Part shown: positions 1 to 14,414 of the stretch, one piece after another
Position numbering within the stretch: the stretch's first letter is position 1
Layout of the letters: each line of letters starts with the position of its first letter
Assembly: GCA_963930775.1 (NCBI GenBank)
Contig: OZ005692.1
Coordinates: 9,095,029-9,159,028, forward strand
Direction of reading: 5' to 3'
Origin: Cliona cf. orientalis
Taxonomy: Eukaryota > Porifera > Demospongiae > Clionaida > Clionaidae
DNA length: 64,000 nt
Translations under genes and position numbers: made by a program
The notes under the pieces: generated by a model
Databases searched by the model: none
The model's input: the letters and a program-made list of their open reading frames with translations, nothing else
Told to the model about the DNA's origin: nothing

Positions 1-2246
1 AAGTCCTGTAGCATGCCTGGTTTAAACAAACTCGTGCTTGTCGGCGTTCTAGACCTAGCCACCACCATCTGCATACTCCCACTGCCCTCCATCCCCTCTT
101 CTCCCCCTGCCCCTCCCCCAGGCTCACAGCCCTCACCGGGGGAGGAGGGAGGGAGGTCGTCCAGCCCCGCCGTGGGGAGGGGATGCCCCTCTTCGTTCTC
201 ATCTTCGGGGTTTAGCACGGTCTTCATCCGAAAGAAGCAGATTGTTAGTCGAAGGCGAGAGTTGTAGTCTAACTGAGCCACGACGTCTTTGGGAAACGGC
301 ATTGCCTAAAGTAACACAACAGACTATGAAAACCAGGACAATGCAGCATAATTATTACCATACGTATTAATAGCACGTATGGAAAATATTGAAAAACGTG
401 CACTTTTCTGGTAAAATCGTCAATCACTCCATATAATCATAAACATAATGAGCATTCGTAAAATGCTTATTTTATATGGGGGTATACGTCACAATGGCAC
501 AGTAAGTATACACATGCATTTGTATATATATATAGGCACTGCACAAATTTAGTTGACGTAAGAGATGAATCGGATTTATTTGTAAAGACTAGCTAGAAGT
601 GCACATGTAGGACGAGAGGTGAATATAGTAGGAAAAGACACTAGCTACCAATTTAATCATGAAGACATACAACGTCATATACAATAGATAACATGTGAGG
701 ATGCTTCCTAAAGCTGTAGGATGCTGAAGCCAACTTAAATAGGACAGAAGAATGGATGGATTTAGAATATATGTACGTACGGAAATTAAGCCATACAGCA
801 TTATATTATTTCAAACGATACAATTAATGTATAAGATATATATACGTATACTGCGACGGTATGTCTTGATGCAGTAAACAATATTATTGCAAGCTCTACC
901 CACTTGTGAATTGAATACATATGTAGAGATCTAGAGCTCTCTAGTTCTTTCCCCAATTTCAAAGCAAGCAAACATTCCCAGTGCCACCCTGAATGGAGTC
1001 ACAGCTCCAGCCATATCTTCCCCAATTTCAAAGTAATTATAGCAATAATCCCATGCAATAGTCATCTCTGAATAGCACATCTATTAGGTGAATCAGCACA
1101 GTCCCAATAGTCCACCCACATAATATTATGCATGTACATATACATATACACAATGTCATGGAGTATATACTAGCCACTGTTGACACAACCAATAGCAAAG
1201 AGTTTATTTTCATCTACTGACCTTTGGACTTTTTCTTGTAGGCACCCCAACAGTTTCAAAAAGGACATGACATGCATGTAGACAGTTCCCCTTCTAGTTT
1301 TTGTCGAAAATAATATCTGTTATTGTCACTCAATAATATTAAAAGCACTAACTGCGTGCGTGGTACATTTTATATTACCCTAGCAATGGTGTGAATGGGC
1401 AAGGGAGAAACAAAGGGTTCACAGGGTCATCAAACAAACACACCAGTTATCACAACAGCCCACGATCGTTGACTAAGTAGCCTAGCTGGCCTGGCAGGCT
1501 ATATATAATTATATATATACATGTAAACTATTTTAAGAACACGACTTGAGCACATGGATAGTTCCAAAAGATACAGTATCTTCGCTTATGACCATACTGA
1601 CTGTTGTGTACGTGATGATGATTATAAGGAGAAAGTTCCCATAATAATATTATACTATACCTACTAATAATTATTAATCCCAAATCAAGGGGACGCACCA
1701 CAACATGCAAACATCTACTCAGGCACAATTAACACCTAGGTATAAGCCAAAGCTGCTTATAATTATAGAGACAGTGGTCTAGCCTTGAGAACTAGGTAGG
1801 GGTAGCAGGCTTGATTATATATACATGGCATGGGGCAGAAGCAGGTCTGTACATGTGGTACTCGAGCAAATACATTTCGGCTGTTACCAATTCAGATATG
1901 AATGGAAGGATCTGTGGTGCTCTAGAGCTAGTACAGTTTGGCCGCTATCAACACAGAGTCTGACATGAATGAACGTGAAGGCCTCCATCTACACTATAAT
2001 ATTTATTATATTTGCCTAAGTCTGCTGAACTGTCATGTAAACATGTTTATAATTCTAGCTTAGCTTGCTTACACTTGTCATATCGTCCATAATCTGTTTG
2101 TAGATGTCTCTTCTCTTCTGTGCCAGTTTGCGAGACCTCTCCCTCCGTGTGATGGTGGAGTAGGGGACAGGGCATCCACTGCCAGCCCCGGCAGCCGATT
2201 TGCTGCCGGAGCCACGCCCACCTCTGGCACGCCCCTCTTTGGACAT
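1..2246 (-). CDS. bHLH-PAS transcription factor, 5' part (paralogue 1), runs off left edge
   Basis: Two coding exons are visible. Exon 1 (2246-2073, 58 codons, phase 0) starts at an ATG and carries a Gly/Ser-rich leader, then the basic region RRERSRKLAQKRRD and helix 1. Its donor reads GTAAGC. Exon 2 (305 to the window edge) follows a TTTAG acceptor and carries the loop and helix 2 (PFPKDVVAQLDYNSRLRL, then FFRMKT), then a Pro/Gly/Glu-rich linker and a GMLQD segment. Exon boundaries, phases and both helices match the complete paralogue at 15.1-22.1 kb, so this is a duplicated gene; the linkers have diverged. PAS domains would lie left of the window. The family binds DNA as heterodimers with an ARNT-type partner. 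An untranslated part begins after a TATACAG acceptor at 2296, and a further untranslated exon may end at 2610 (donor GTAAGC). Confidence 0.85.
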
Positions 2247-5200
2247 GATTACTGAATCTGGGGTAATCGCCTCTCGATCACTTGGTAATACCAGATCTGT
2301 ATAATATATAGTCATACATGTGATCATATCACATTCTGGATATCGATATTGCTAGTACTACGCAATAGAGTACACAGCATTCATGGGCTTCAGATTCGCA
2401 TATGCATAACAATATTATATGTATTGGAAGTTAAGCACTAGACAGTCAGATACATACAATGTATAAATACATGTATATGTACATACCCCCTTATACGTAC
2501 ATATACACAAAGCTTACAAACAAGACTATACATCCTCATCTAGCACTATATATATATAATATATGCACAGGAAACAGCTACAGCTAGACTAGTGTAGTTG
2601 GCAGCTTACCTTAGGAATTCGGAATCTCCTATAGCTTTGAGTTACAAGAAGCACAAAGCAACTGAACACACAGAGTCACCCTTCACTACCGGTACGCACT
2701 ATGATATAGAACCGATGGATGGATCCTGGAAAAGATAACAAAAAGGATATGGTTCACTATGTGTACACATGTACAGCCTTTGATCTTCAGTGATCTGAGT
2801 CAAGCTCAAGTAGAACTATAGCTAGTACATACATTTACATGCAGTACCTGCTAAATATGTAATAATACCACAATTAATGCCATGATATGATCCACTAGCT
2901 AGTAGTCATCAGCAGTAAATATTGTAATCCAACAGATTGTCGTGTTATAGGGCTATAATATTATAGTATAGCTAGTATGCACTTATAATAACAATAGCCT
3001 GAGAGCGCTATTTTCAAAGACCAGGATATTTATGATGACCGTACCGATGCATGATGATGATGCTGTAGACACACACACACAAGCCATGGCAGCTAGCGTC
3101 ACAATGGTGCACCGGTAATTGATGTATAATATTATGTGATACTTAAGTATGTTGATGCAAGTGATGACATATAAAGTTCAAATGTAGGACGAGGGGTGAC
3201 ACCCAGTCTCACGACCTCTTCAATGAAAGGTCAACTCAAGCTTCACTATGATAAACACCCACCCAATACAGTCATTAACACACACAGACATTGTAATGAC
3301 TCCTAAAGTTAAGGCGGATCGAGCTCCTATTGTAGCTAGAGTTCTAACTGCCTCAAGTGACACTATCATTATAGTTGCTCTCTGCATAGAAGGAATTAGC
3401 AATTGTTCTCTATGGACAACTTTATAAAAATTAACTGTTCAGTTCTGAAAATCTCTTGCACAGTATACATTGATATTGTAGCTATTCACTAAAGCTGCTA
3501 TGATACCCTAGCTACTGAAGTAGCTGATGTACCAGCTAAGAATAACAAACCAGCATAAATATAATATGCATGTACGTATAGGCATATACAATGCAGGTAG
3601 TACAAACGTCACTCCTTAAACGCCGTCTACATTACATAACATGATATTCATCAACCATAGATCAAAGGTTCAATGCAGCTCATTAAGGTCAACTATGACC
3701 CCCATGCAAAACCATATTCATTCAGGACTACAATGGACTAGCTATTATGCCTTACTAGAAGAAACTGTTACACCATGGGACAGCAATGGTGCAGGAGTCC
3801 CCCATACATGTACATGTGCACTATCCCTGAAAGGTCCTTATCAGCTTCCTACATGTACATGTATTTTCCCCTCCACAACTCCTAAAATAATCCATTCTTT
3901 CTTAATTTTTATTCCCTACACAATGATATCCCTCACACATAATTCCTATAATCCCTGGAAAACTGTTTCTCCCACTATGAATAAGCTGAATAGCAGTAAA
4001 GATTGAGTATGTATATAATATGGTTTCCATTCAATTCCTTCTTCTCAGGAAGAGGGCTCTATCAACTCCCCTAACTCCCCTAACCACAGATTTCCCTTGG
4101 TTCAACAGTTGAAGCCTCATGCAAGCATGCTCCAATTAGGATAGATGTTTATAGCATTTCTAGGGTAAGTTTCTACCACAGTCCTTTGGGAGGTAAGAAT
4201 GCATGCATGGGGGCTTATGCTAAAGAGTACACAATGCAAGTCAACACTTAGCAACTCGTTTCCAATCATGTGGGGTAGAGGCTCAATATTACTCTCTTAA
4301 TTATAGTAATCATAATATACTATATCCCCTGGAGCCATAAGTCTGCACTTGAACTATACTCTCTATTATGGTGATCCTGACCTCTCTTTAGGGCCTAGGG
4401 CTATAATATACATGCATGTATTATGTCAGTATATAGCACACTCTAATTGATAGCCATGCATGCATGTATGGTTTCCTCTCAGTAGCTAGATGTATATACA
4501 CAGTGCAGACAAATGGCTCCTGTATACTATTACACTGCTAATAGCAAACTAAATTAGCTAAGTAGCCCACCCCTTCTTAATAATATTATAGCTCTATAGT
4601 TACATACCCCCACTTAGTCTAGCTAGTGTACTCACGCAAATTGCTCAGAAAAAGTGCAAATAGGAGCTCATTCACTAACAGGCCCAGTTTATATAAATTG
4701 GTATTAGGTTTAATGGCGGACACCTTTTACATGGCAAGGCTGCTAGAGGCCATTATATATAAAAGCATACTATAGGGCACCACTGACTTAATTTCCTCTA
4801 TTAATCACAAACATCACAACAAAAAAGCAAGAATTCAACAGGAACTACCAAATTACACCACTGTAATAGCAATGAGTAGGGTTCTAGCAAGACTAGCATA
4901 TATAACATCAGTTGTAGCTGGCCTGCATACTAAACACATGTATGGTGGACTACACCCCCTATAGCTATATATGTAGCTAAGGATAATTGCCACTAAAGAG
5001 AGGTCAGGAGCCTGGCAATAGAGAGTAACTCAAGTACAGACTCATGACTCCACAGGATACCCACCCCACCCATGCAGCCACTTCCACTATGTAGCTAGCT
5101 AGCTCAACCATGCAGCCAACCTCCCTCCCTCCCTCAACCATACATGCCTACCCAGCAACCAACAAATAATTGCTAAAGGGGACAAAATGGGTGCACAAAT

Positions 5201-6308
5201 TAAAAACTGCTGAGGTCATATAAGGGAGCACAAACAACAGATACTATCAAATTGATAGGGTCAGAGTACAAGTATGCAGGCATTGTGGGGGCCACTAGGG
5301 CTGGCACATTATTAGCATGTTACTTCAAGACATGTACTAGCATTGTCCTAACAGCAAAAAAGGCAAATTATTGGGGGAGGGGGGGAAGGGGGTGCAATTA
5401 TGAAAGGGGGCCAACAAAATACCTGCAAGCAAGCTGGGCTAGGCTTTAATTTAGGCATGCAGCGCACATTAAGTTTCCAATACATAATATTTAAGGGATC
5501 AGATATTGTATACTAATTACAGTAAACACCAGAATAGACTGATGACTCCATGCCCGCCCACCACTTCCTGCCCCCTGACCGTTTTGACCTCCAACAACAA
5601 AGCAAAGTACACCAATTTACCAAAGCCAGTCAAAATGGGTACAAATTAATATAATACTACTCCAGCTCTACTCTATTCAAGAATAATGACTTGATTGGCT
5701 TCTTATTGTGGGCACCCAACAAAATAGAGATTAAAAGATCATGGCAGCTTAATTCCAACACTCCACACTATGGAACTAGCCTTTCATGAAGCAGCTATAT
5801 ATAACTATAATATTATACTTCTCATAACAAGTGATATGTATAAAGCATGACATTACTATAATATGTAACCGAAACTGTAGTTGTCTGGAGTCTTTTGATA
5901 CAGTAGTAGAGTTTCCACATGCAAACATGAGTAAATCAAAGGGAGGGATATTTTCTGCTATACCCATTGTTCCAAGAAACAGTTACTTATAAAATATACC
6001 CACAGCACAATAATACTATTGATGGGATTTTCTTGGCAGATTGAGTATAATCATTACTACTGTAACAGTAATGGTCATATAGCTCCCTGCAGTCCCTACT
6101 CTGACAGGCAGGAACCTGGGGAGGAACTAGCTGTCAGTATAGCACTCTTTAAAGACCACTAGCTATAGCTACCACCAAATTTAGCCATGCATGTATCAAT
6201 CGGCACTCTATACTATGCTCTATTTATTTTTGCTGCGTAACTACCAGGAACTGACCATGATCGAGGCATACAACACAATGACAGCAAGACAGCTAGTGTA
6301 CTATACTG

Positions 6309-6567
6309 TTAGGGGTTCGATCCCTATCTAGCTATAGCTAGTAGCCATTTCCTAGTGCAGGGCTAGGCTAGGGCTGATCTAATAAGTTGTTTGGGGAAGG
6401 AAACAACGTAACCCTACTCAAAATGGAGTGCCTGAAACGTTTCATGCATTGAGTAGGGAATGAATGACAAAAGTGCATGGCTAGCTACTTGGTCGAGGGA
6501 CTAGTAGGAGGACACGTACGGCAGCAAAAGATCAATTTATCTAATATAATGTGTAGGGATCGAACCC
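6309..6567. repeat. Short element with inverted tRNA-like B-box motifs
   Basis: The motif GGTTCGATCCCTA occurs near 6313 on the plus strand and again in inverted orientation near 6553. Such motifs match the RNA polymerase III B box, but neither copy has a matching A box or can be folded by eye into a cloverleaf, so no tRNA is called. It may be a SINE-like or MITE-like remnant. Confidence 0.3.
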
Positions 6568-6827
6568 ATGGGCCACCCCTGACTATATTAAAATTAATGA
6601 CTCTATTATATGTACCTATGTCATTTTCTGGGTCCTACCTTCAGCTCAAAAGTATAGCTATATGCATGGCCAGAAGCAAAATATTATAATTTTTAAATAT
6701 ACACTGTCAAGTATTACATATAGTATTACATGATTGTGTGCCCTGCTGAAGGACGTGATGAGATACGTCACGTCCAAATTTGCAAATTTAATGCTCTATT
6801 AATTTCATCAAAATACACCCACACCAT

Positions 6828-7368
6828 AGCCTCGTCCCCAGGCCACTCCCACGTTTTCAATGTTGCACGCAGAAAAGAGGGAGAGCCTGGGAGGCGAAAT
6901 CACGTGAGCGCGATTGCGCAATGGCTTTGTACACAAAGCATAGAACCGTACCCGAACCGTACCGATAGCACAAACGGCCCTATTTCGCAGTTTGTTGCCG
7001 TTTGTTAGCCTTTACTAGTGTTTCAGGGGAGTCACTCGAGACGTTTACAGCTACTAAAAGTGTTCAACTCGATCGCTGTGTCGATTTGTCTGTTGTGGCC
7101 GCTCGGATCGATCATCTAGTCTGAAGTCTCTAGTCACGATCGACGTTATCTCGAGTGTTGGATGTCAAATGTAGTCGTGCACTGGCCAGGTGAGCGAAGA
7201 TAACGCCCGCACTTTCCTTCAAAACATCGTTTTTCACGGTTCGGGTACGGTTCTATGCTTTGTGTACAAAGCGATTGCGCAATCGAGCTCACGTGATTTC
7301 GCCTCCCAGGCCTTCCCTCTTTTCTGCGTGCAACATTGAAAACGTGGGAGTGGCCTGGGGACGAGGCT
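6828..7368. mobile_element. Fold-back (MITE-like) element, 541 bp, with 11-bp flanking direct repeat
   Basis: The two ends are inverted copies of each other over roughly 135 bp (about 6828-6960 against 7230-7368). The ends read AGCCTCGTCCCCAGG and its complement. The flanks ACCCACACCAT at 6817-6827 and 7369-7379 are identical and look like an 11-bp target-site duplication. There is no coding capacity. Related but degraded ends occur at 47813-48069, 53418-53453 and 61533-61596. Confidence 0.8.
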
Positions 7369-7786
7369 ACCCACACCATGTACCTATAGCACATTACACA
7401 ATCAGAGCACTGAGCAATATATTAAATTCTATGCTTTTGTGGAAACATTTACGTTTTTGAGGTTTTATGCGAGATGTGCAGGGGGCGTTTAGTTCGGTTA
7501 ATATTTACAGATAACTATTTGCCTGAGAAGAGTTCCCTAAGCACTCGAAGCATTGAATGACACAAATAGGGGATATAGTTAGAAAAAAATATTGACAGTT
7601 TTTCAAAAATATACTTCACATACCACACCATGCCAGCCACACAGACGTCAAATTTGGGACAAAAACTGTAAAATGATCTTTAGCGGTGGTATGCACAAAA
7701 CTTGCACTTATACTTCATAGAATGTTTATCAAAACAGGGTCTACTATTAATGTCAGTGTATAACGTTATAATAATATAATAATGAT

Positions 7787-7813
7787 GGAGGGGTGGGGGG
7801 AGGGGGTGGGTGG
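7787..7813 (+). other. G-run cluster (possible G-quadruplex)
   Basis: Four or more runs of at least three G occur within 27 bp on the plus strand, next to an AT-rich stretch. The pattern fits a G-quadruplex motif; no role is visible. Confidence 0.4.
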
Positions 7814-8956
7814 ATGCCATGTGTATTCATGCAATATGCCATAGACACAGTGGCCACATGCATGCAGTCATTGACAAGCAGGAAGCACACTTTCAGGGTA
7901 CGTGACGATAACTATAGCCAGGAGGAGGAGGATATATAGAGACACGCATGCAATCAAATGGCACAAGCCTTCGTGATGACATAAATTAAGTCATAGGGAT
8001 GCAGCACTGTGTGGGGTATATATTATATGCATTTCCATTATCACGTACTACTTGCACTTCAAATACCACCACAATTATTATCATGAAAGGTGTTTGGTAA
8101 GGGAGTGTAGGTATATATTATATGAAGCTGAATGGAGTGTGCAACGATGTATGTATGTATGATGGACACACATAATCTATAGGTATGCCCTACTTCAAAA
8201 GCACAGGAAGTGATAATTACGTACTATGTGACCTCTAAGAATTGTAGCTATGTAATATGGTACATACACATATGGGACTGTTGTGTTTATTTCCAGCTAA
8301 GTTATACATTGACTTAGTTTGGGGATAGTCTAAGAGAAAAAAAATTAATCTACAGCCATGTGCTCCTGATACAAAGTACCTGCATGACAGAATGGAAATC
8401 CCAGCTATACCCTCAGTCACCACCTAGGTACATGTACTACATGGCTATAATTATTATCTTTCATACAGGAAACCTTTCCCACAGGAAACCTTTCCCCAAA
8501 AGGGGACTAAAATTAGGATACCTATAGCTAGCTAGGGTTGGTTGGGTGGGGAACATACTGACATAATTTAATTAGCTATAATTGCACATATCCTGGCAAC
8601 AACTCACCCTGTCCAAATTAGCTAGTATGAAAGCTAATTGAGAGCATAATAATAATAATTACTATAGTACATGTACACATGCAATCATGTGTTAGTAAAT
8701 TACTGGCTAGCTTAAGAAGCCAAATTGAAAGCACTTTGAATTCAATCACTTTCAAGTATGTACCATAGAGGGACCCTTTGTGGTATACACTAGCATGGGG
8801 TCTGAATGCACCAACAAAGGTTTTGGGGGCTACAATTATCTAATTATGTCCGCTAGTTAGGAAGACAAATTGAAGGGTTTCAGCCATTGGCAATCGAAGA
8901 GGCAAAGACAATGCATCCCTTTGCACACCTACATGTACATCCTCCACTCCTCCACC

Positions 8957-9032
8957 CCCCCCCCTCTCTCTCTCCCTCCCTCTCTCTCTCTCTCCCTCTC
9001 TCCCTCCCTCCCTCTCTCTCTCCCCCTCCCCT
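8957..9032. repeat. CT-rich simple repeat
   Basis: C-run followed by interrupted (CT)n and CCCT units. Any ORF through it is repeat translation. Confidence 0.85.
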
Positions 9033-11540
9033 AACTCTGTAAATACACTCACCACAAATTACTCACACCAAACACCCAGCCAGTATGTATCAAAAATAGT
9101 TGAGTACTCAGTGTTATGGTCCTGTTCAACATTAATTGGAAGAATTACTATAATATTATATGAGAGTCAGGTATACCTAGAAAGCTGAAATAAATTATGC
9201 AAGAAACAGCTAGGATTTTCAGCATTTGCCATTCTAAATCTGCTCAATCATGTCGAGGGACTTTCAATGACCTTGAGGGAATGTACCTGAAACTTCCAGT
9301 GTGCTAACACTGGGCAGATTACTGGCACCAGAAGAAGTTAGCATTACTGTAACTTCAACTTGGCAGCTGCTTGTGTGTTGGCAAGGGAGGTACACATGTG
9401 TGTGTGAACACAAACTTTCTTTCTCTCCCCTCCCCCACATTTTTTTCCCATCAGCCCATCTCTCCCTCTCCCTCTCCCTCTCCCTATAAACAGTACTTGA
9501 TCATTAACTATATAGACACAACATTAGCAGGTTAAATACATAATATCCTCAATACCCTTCCTTGATGCATTCCCTATCATGCAATGCTTCACTCTGGGCC
9601 TAGCTAGCTACTATATTGCTATACTCATCTCTATTGCTTCAGTATATGGACCCAGCACTGCCACAGACAGACACACAGGCATATCCGTTTACACCAATCA
9701 TAACTTCAAAGGGAACAGTTGGTTTCTCAAAACGGCAGCCTTAACTCTCCACACTCCAGCCCAGAATAGAATGCACAGGGGCCATACCCCCTTTGATCTG
9801 TGTTCTAAATACCCTTGATCATGGACTAGGAGATCATACAAGATACACCCTGATTAAATTAACTAGCTAGTGATCAAGTAATGAAAGACATTCCTCAATT
9901 ATTATTGTTACTATACTACTGCAGTGATAGTCACAGGTTAGTGATTAATTTTTGGTCAAGGAGATCCTTATAGATTAATTTTAAGCACTCATATGAATAA
10001 TATGCCGTATCCTTTCTAAAAATTTGGTATGCAAACAATGATAGTACTCGAGCTTTGCCGAATTTTTAGAGGTTAATATTCAACATTCCATCTGCGTGCG
10101 TATTCTATTCCCATTTATAGTATAATATATACGCGCAATGACCTTCGCCGAAATTAGAGACTATATTTCAATCTTTCGGTAAAGAGTACCAAATAATTAG
10201 AAGGGCCAATTTTTTAGAAGAAGTACGGTATACACAACACTACATGAACGCTTAATTATCTTCTACAAATCCTAGGGGTAACCCCCTCCCCCCCTCCCCC
10301 CCCAATCAAGCAAAAGCAAATATAGATATCTATGCAGTCATAATTATTACAGACTGATCATGTATATACGCCTCTATGCATGTGGAAAATGGGAACTGAC
10401 AGTGATGACTACGCAAACATTATTCATACAATAAACACACAATTGTGTCACAATGCAACATGATCGTGGTGATTGTTTGAAATGAAAGCATAATCGGCTA
10501 CGCACATCAGATCAATAAGCCAGAGTCAATACTGCCGTGTAGTTTGTGGTATCGCTATGTGGGTGCATGAGGTAGGCGTAGATACACATAGTAACCACAG
10601 TATAGAGGGATTCCCAACATATATAATAATATGTACAACTATTTGTGCACATACGTATACACCAAGATGCTATAAATAAGATCGTAATATCACCCACCTG
10701 GGGTGTTCTGTCCTTCCTAAATTTTGTGTAATGGGAAAGAAGGGAGGGGGCCTATAGGGGCTACGGGGCCAGGAGCATTATATAATGGGGATTAGCCAGT
10801 TTCTAATGGTCAATCTGGCCCCCCTATGGGGGGGGGGGGGAAGAGAGAGGGGGGAAGAGGGGTGAAATCCCTGGAGTTTCCCCCCCCCCTTTTAAATTAA
10901 GTGACACACACACACATGCATACATGCACACACACACACATGCTTCACTACACAACAGAATCTGATATAATATTATGACACACATTCTATAGCTGCATGC
11001 ACCATACGATAGTATAATAATATGTGTGTACGGGTAAAAACAACTCAGTTTCTTTCATGATAAAGCCATGGCAAGTTGAAAAACAACTACACTACACACT
11101 GTAGTTTCCTGATGTTTATTTCACGACAGGACCATCTGAAACAACATGCCAGCAAATGGTGCTGTATATATAGTACTCCCACCATACACGAGGCTTATAA
11201 TATCATAGGAATGATGTCATAATTACGTGTACTATTGTGCATATAATAATATTGATGTGTACCAATTTATACAATGCATACTATGGTTGCCGAGGCAGGC
11301 ATTCCTATGTCATTAGGTAGGTTATTTGTTCCTCCTTATTAGGCGAGCTTGTTGTCTCACTTGACGCATATTTACACTGAACCACTTGGTGTGTTCCCAC
11401 GAGCCTAACTGTAGCTAGTATTAAGCAGTATATTATTGTCATAGTATATGAGTGATAAATTTATAGTTGTAGCCTATACTTCAATGTTGTTGTTTCAAGC
11501 TTAAGTCTGACTCAATCTGGTGTACTATTAGGCATCTTTC

Positions 11541-11662
11541 TTCTCCCTCCCTCCTTCTCTCTCCCTCTCTCTCTCTCCCTCTCCCTCTCCCTCCCTCCTT
11601 CTCTCTCTCTCTCCTTCCCCTCCCTCCTTAATTCTCTCTCTCCCTACTGATCTATCCCTCCT
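11541..11662. repeat. CT-rich simple repeat
   Basis: Interrupted CTCC/CT units over about 120 bp, in the presumed long intron of bHLH-PAS paralogue 1. Confidence 0.8.
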
Positions 11663-14341
11663 CTCCTTCTCCCCATTTATTAGCTCACTGCAGATTCACT
11701 ATATTATACACCAAGGCCAAAACATGTTTAAACAACCACAGGGATTATACAATCACCAAGACCTCTGCACTGGAGCAGCTGCCTCATACATTAGCTCACC
11801 AGCCCTCTTACCCACTATTACATAATCCCCTTTCACTAAAATTTAATCAATACTGGGTGCCTCCATGTTACAGTAGTGCTCTGAGTAACCCCAGGTCACT
11901 AAACCCACCCACCACTCCACTAATTAAGAAGTGTTAACTCATGTGGAACTACAGGATTGGTGCAAATTTTGCAAGCTGGCATTTTAGATCATCACCATGG
12001 CAGGATATATATATAGCCTATAAATCACACAGAATTTTATGGTTTTCATGTTATATAACCAATGCATGATACTATAAACTAAGTCAATGCAATATATTAT
12101 ACTATGTATATAATAATTATTATATAGGCATGATACATATGGGCCAATTGCAAGGGCTCTGATACACCTATAGGCCCTTGCAATGAACACTATAACTCAG
12201 ACCAAGTGATATAATATGGAATCAGAAAAGTTCTAATTATGTTTAACTACATATGCCAGTCTATTACAAATTGAAATCCCAAGACACTATAATATTATAT
12301 CCTATCCAAAGTGATTCGAATCATGAATGATCGAAGCCATGGATGAAGCCAACTTGGCTATGCTACCTATGTATCTCTACTGAGCTCACTGATAGCTGGT
12401 TGGGGATCGACTACTCAAGCTCATCTTACTCACTTCCTACCACATTAAAGACACAAGCATTTCCTGGCACAGGATACACACCACTAAAGATCCAAAGGGG
12501 ATCAATAGCCAGCCACTGGCAGCAATGTCAATACAGTGTCACATGTAAGGGTGACCTACCTACCTAGCTATCACTCAGAATGCATAACCATACAATAATA
12601 TTATAGCTATGAAGGGCTTGAGCATAATATTATACCCTGGTATAGATATAGTGATCTAACCCTGCATCATCGATCGATCCTCATACCAGCATAAAAAGCC
12701 AATAGTGATAAATATTATTAATATGGATGCAAGGGTGATCTATATAGCACACATAATGCCACATACTGGTCATAACTACATTATACCAAGAGCTCATATA
12801 TAGCTATATTATATATCCTGGTATAGAGAAGGAAATAATATAGTGATCTAACTCTGCATCATCGATCCTCATCCTGCATCCTAAAATTTAATTCATAATT
12901 ATTACTAGTCAAAGGCCTATACTATTAGCAGTAACAGGACAAAAAATGAGCATCATCCTCACACTCATGCATGATACAGCATCCTATAATTAAATAGTTA
13001 CTCAAGCCAATCTGAGCTAAGAGTCAAGTCTTGTAGCTATGCTATGTGATGCAGGGTTGCATAGTATTGAAGCTTACGTACGTCCTACAGTGGAACAATC
13101 ATGTTGGATACAGCACAGGGAGTCTTGATACAAATTATACTGCCATTTACTCCCCCCTGACTATGAATACAGTATGAATGGTCTACAAATGACCTTGTTT
13201 AACCTTTCCTGAATCTCTTTGACCATATACTCTTCTACGTCTGCTGTTACAACAACCTAAAATGTACTGATAAGGCTTAACTCATATTTTTGCTTTTTTC
13301 TTTGTCAGCAGTATTTATATCTATCACTACGACATAAATAATATCGAAAAGATACTATCTCCCATCAGCATTATGCTTCTTTACATAGCTGGGATAATGT
13401 GTATTGGCAGAACTAACACATTACTTATACATGATACGTAAATCACATGACATGTCAAAAATAAGAGGATAGCTACCATAAAGAATCTTTCAAGGGAAAA
13501 TCTTAGAGAGAAAAATTTGACAAATAGCCAGAAAGTTTCAAAACTCGTTAGTCTAAGAGCTATTAAAAAGTTACAGTATACCATCTCATTTACGCCACTT
13601 CACTCTAGGCATGTGCTAAATAAACAGTGTACACAGACTTCTCGATTATGGTTACAGTATAATATATTATACCCTCATTGCCTATCTCTATTATTAAAAG
13701 CAATATCAGACTTGATTAGCAACTTAAAGCCTGGTTCTTAAAATGGTGAATTAAACTTCTACTGCCTGTGTACATGTTTGTATCTACCACTATCACTCTT
13801 ACAACAGAAGAAACATCAGTATTTAATTTTACTCGTATCTTGTTTAAGTCTCGTGGCACTGGTAACTAACTACGCAGCTAGGGTGTGTGGACTGTCATAA
13901 TGCCGGAATAATTATAGCTGCCGGCGCCATACTATAATATAGGTGGTTATCCATCCAGACTACAGTACCAATACTTGAATAAGTTATCATAGTAAAGCAT
14001 CATCGGAACCGTATAAGGCTGACAGTGCAACATTACAATGGCTACTGATTAAATATATAGGCACTTGATAATGGGCTATAATACATTGAGAACTGTTACA
14101 GCCTTGGCAATTCAACATCACTTTTCATCTGGCATAGGCCGACTGATATGATCCAGAGAACGAACGGGACATACACACCCGTAGTCTCTGAGACCAGCTC
14201 AGCAACCCAGCCACGCTTCTACGCACACACAAACAAGCTAGCTTTATGAATACACAACGAATTGAAGTTTGCGTACGTAGCTAGCTCTAGTAGATGTTCA
14301 ATAAAGTCTCGTGTGTGGATACTATAATAGTGATAACTCAC

Positions 14342-14380
14342 CTTGCTTGAGCTCTTCTCGATCTGATAGTTTACCAATCA
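14342..14380 (-). other. Candidate untranslated first exon of bHLH-PAS paralogue 1
   Basis: On the minus strand a strong donor (CAAG followed by GTGAGT) ends an exon at 14342. A TATA box lies about 65-72 bp upstream, which places the transcription start near 14380. The sequence has no long reading frame. Joining it to the exons at 2.6-2.0 kb is an inference from strand and position. Confidence 0.45.
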
Positions 14381-14406
14381 AAAGAGCGCTAGATCTCTCC
14401 TCTGCT

Positions 14407-14414
14407 TATTTATA
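14407..14414 (-). promoter_or_regulatory. TATA box
   Basis: TATAAATA on the minus strand, about 30 bp upstream of the presumed start of the untranslated exon ending at 14342. Upstream DNA is richer in GC than the surroundings. Confidence 0.5.

Larger units (their letters stand above)
2610..14341 (-). other. Probable long first intron(s) of bHLH-PAS paralogue 1; repeat-rich, no coding gene seen
   Basis: About 12 kb with no ORF that looks like protein. ORFs of 60-120 codons here have no recognisable domain, conserved splice context or match to other parts of the window. The contents are AT-rich intronic sequence, CT-rich tracts (8960-9030 and 11540-11660), G-runs, an inverted-repeat element (6828-7368) and a short element with tRNA-like B-box motifs at its two ends (6309-6567). 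It is assigned to an intron because a promoter-like TATA box and a strong donor lie at 14.3-14.4 kb on the same strand as the gene. cDNA data would be needed to prove the join. Confidence 0.45.

Noticed and set aside
3641-4006. 121-codon plus-strand ORF
   Set aside because: No domain, no composition bias typical of coding sequence, no splice context; lies in repeat-rich DNA.
6309-6567. Possible tRNA genes from GGTTCGATCCC motifs
   Set aside because: No A box and no cloverleaf by eye; more likely a SINE-like or MITE-like relic.
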